From Eimeria necatrix (lineage: Eukaryota; Apicomplexa; Conoidasida; Eucoccidiorida; Eimeriidae): DNA of 56,568 nucleotides. A program made the position numbers and the translations under genes. The notes under the pieces are model-generated. The model was given only the letters and a program-made list of their open reading frames with translations, was not told the origin of the DNA and made no database searches. Below, one piece after another: positions 54,884 through 56,568 of this stretch (positions within the stretch are counted from its first letter, which is position 1; the number at the start of each line of letters is the position of its first letter). The DNA lies in NCBI RefSeq assembly GCF_000499385.1, contig NW_013654861.1, forward strand, positions 22,501 through 79,068, read 5' to 3'.

Positions 54884-56444
54884 GCCACTGCGTTTGTTGT
54901 AGATTTGTTTTGGCGGAGAACGGGGTCAAGTGTTGGTGAGCTATTACGGCTGCGCGCAGTGTGGTGTATTGTCCTGGTTGCTTGGTATTTGAGTAGGGTG
55001 CCTCTGTCGCAGGACGTTTCAGGGCATGCGTTGAGGGGGCTGACGATGAGAGCTGAGGAGTTGGAGCGTCTGTGGGGGAGTAGCGTGCAGTAGTATGTCG
55101 GTGACGATACGCGAGATGCCACTGCGTTTGTTGTTATAGGTCTGTTTGGGTGGAGAACAGCCTTCAGTGTTGGTGCGCTAGTATGGGTGAGCGCAGTGCG
55201 GTCCATTCTCCAGGTTGTTTGGTATTTGAGTAGGGCTCCCCTGTCACAAGACGTTTCAGGGAGTGCGTTGAGGGAGCTGATGATAAGATCTGAGAAGTGG
55301 GAGCGTTCGTGGGCAGTAGCGTGCAGTTGTGTACAGGCAACAATACGTGCAATGCCATTGCGTTTGTTGTTGTAGATTTGTCTGGGTGGCGAACGGCCGA
55401 CATCTTTGGAAAACTGGTACGGCTGCGCGCAGTGCGGTGTCCTCTTCGGGATGTTGGGTACTTCAGTAGCGTGCCTCTGTCGCAGGATGTTCGGACGTTG
55501 CAGAAGGTGCGTTTCGGGAGCAGATGACGAGATCTGATATGTGTGCAATTTTGTGGGGGAGCAGCGTGCAGTAGTGTGTAGGCAGGAATACGCGCGGTTG
55601 CGCTTTCTTTGTTGTTGTAGCTGTGTCTGGGTGGCGAATTTTCGCCAGTGTAGGCAGGCTGTAAGTTCTGTGCATGAAGGGGCGTGATTAGTCTTGGTTA
55701 GTGTGATTAGTCTTGGTTAGTAGTTCCGACGTTTGCGGATGTTGTGTCACTGTGGTGAGACTGTCGGTTGTGAGGCGTTGTTTGTGGTGTATGGTTTAGT
55801 TGTTCAGTGGATGCAGTCGTTTAGCGTGGGATAGTCTTGGGCGGAGTTGGTTGTGATTGAGTGGTGCAGTAGAGATTCGATGAGGTGCGCTTCAGAAGAG
55901 CGTCGAGAGATGTGGAGTTGCCTTGATTGGATTGTTGACGGTTTAGCTGATTTTAGCTGAGGCTTCATCGCTGTCACTTCGCGTTGGTGCGTCTGTGGCC
56001 GGCAGTCATTATTATGTCGAAGTTTGTCGTGAGGCGAAAACAAAGTCCTCAAGGTGTTTTGATTGGCGCGTGACGGAGTACGGCTGCGCACGGTGCGGTA
56101 TACTATTCGGGTTGCTTGGTATTTGAGTAGGGCGCCTTTGTCGCCGGGTGTTCGGACGCTGCAGGAGGTGCGTTGAGGTAGCTGATGACGATATGTGAGA
56201 TGCTAGAGCGTTTGTGTAGACGTAGCGTCCAGTAGTGTGCACGCGATGATACGCGTGACGCTGCTGCCTTTGTTGTTGTAGATTTGTCTGGGTGGCGAAC
56301 GGTCGGCCTCGTTGGAAAACTAGTACGGCTGCGCGCAGTGCGCTGATTGCCTGGGTTGCTTGGTATTGGAGTAGGGAGCCTTTGTTGCAGGGTATTTGGA
56401 CTTTTAGGAGGTGCGTTGCGGGAGCGGGTGACGAAATCTGATTC
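54884..56444 (+). repeat. Degenerate ~235-bp subtelomeric satellite
   Basis: A unit recurs with the landmarks GCGTTTGTTGTTGTAG (at about 54891, 55125, 55361, 55602 and 56267) and TTGCTTGGTATTTGAGTAGG (at about 54979, 55215, 55450, 56112 and 56355). Spacings are 234, 236 and about 240 bp, with a diverged or inserted stretch at 55.68-56.03 kb. Other shared landmarks are GGCTGCGCGCAGTGCGGT and TGGGTGGCGAAC. The open frames across it (for example 54829-55548, minus) merely translate the satellite. Confidence 0.85.
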
Positions 56445-56568
56445 AGGGTTTAGGGTTTAGGGTTTAGGGTTTAGGGTTTAGGGTTTAGGGTTTAGGGTTT
56501 AGGGTTTAGGGTTTAGGGTGTAGGGTTTAGGGTTTAAGGTTTAGGGTTTAGGGTTTAGGATTTAGGGT
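56445..56568 (+). repeat. Terminal TTTAGGG telomere-type array
   Basis: About 17-18 tandem TTTAGGG units run to the last base. Variant units lie near the distal end (TGTAGGG, TTTAAGG, TTTAGGA). The G-rich strand points 3' to the right, the orientation of a right-hand chromosome end. It abuts the satellite directly. Confidence 0.92.

Noticed and set aside
54829..55548. A 239-codon minus-strand open frame with internal repeats that looks like a repeat-family surface protein
   Set aside because: Its repeats coincide with the ~235-bp satellite units. No signal peptide or convincing start is seen, and neighbouring units are broken.

Overview
The window reads as nuclear DNA of an apicomplexan coccidian, almost certainly Eimeria. 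The left 32 kb is saturated with CAG/CTG triplet runs that are translated inside exons as poly-Gln, poly-Ala or poly-Ser. Plant-type telomere-like AAACCCT arrays sit inside introns. The genes are intron-rich with GT-AG borders and match eukaryotic families (HECT E3 ligase, TLC membrane protein, DHX37/Dhr1 helicase, mitochondrial TRAP1, TGS1 cap methyltransferase). This repeat-rich/feature-poor layout is the organisation known from Eimeria tenella chromosomes.

Layout. (1) 1-25,767, minus strand: one giant HECT-type ubiquitin ligase gene, with an ATG at 25,767 and its 3' end beyond the left edge. About ten exons can be placed, giving roughly 7,400 residues, much of it homopolymer. In order they carry an N-terminal block, a CUB-like beta-sandwich, helical-repeat-like stretches, a SPRY domain, a UBA-like helix bundle, a second CUB-like domain, a LamG-like jelly roll split by a huge low-complexity insert, and the N-lobe of a HECT domain. 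(2) 28,179-29,261, minus: a single-exon TLC-family membrane protein. (3) 30,202-39,277, plus: a DHX37/Dhr1 (Ecm16)-type DEAH helicase in about 15 exons; repeat density collapses inside this gene. (4) 39,870-45,977, minus and convergent with the helicase: a mitochondrial Hsp90 (TRAP1) in 13 exons with two local tandem duplications. (5) 47,888-51,755, minus: a TGS1-type RNA cap hypermethylase whose fold is followed or interrupted by about 700 unfamiliar residues. (6) 51,756-54,880: no recognisable gene. (7) 54,884-56,444: degenerate satellite of about 235 bp. (8) 56,445-56,568: a TTTAGGG array running off the right edge in the orientation expected of a right-hand chromosome end.

The genes do not form an operon or pathway. 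Two act in nuclear/nucleolar RNA biology (DHX37 in 18S rRNA processing with U3 snoRNP; TGS1 on snRNA/snoRNA caps), one in mitochondrial protein folding, one in ubiquitin signalling and one in membranes. Most exon borders were derived by matching splice sites and reading phase to family motifs by eye. They are predictions without transcript support. The most unusual material is structural: telomere-like arrays confined to introns of one gene, triplet runs that double as 3' splice tracts, a frame-breaking 134-bp duplication in the helicase, and an in-frame 222-bp exon-plus-intron duplication in TRAP1.
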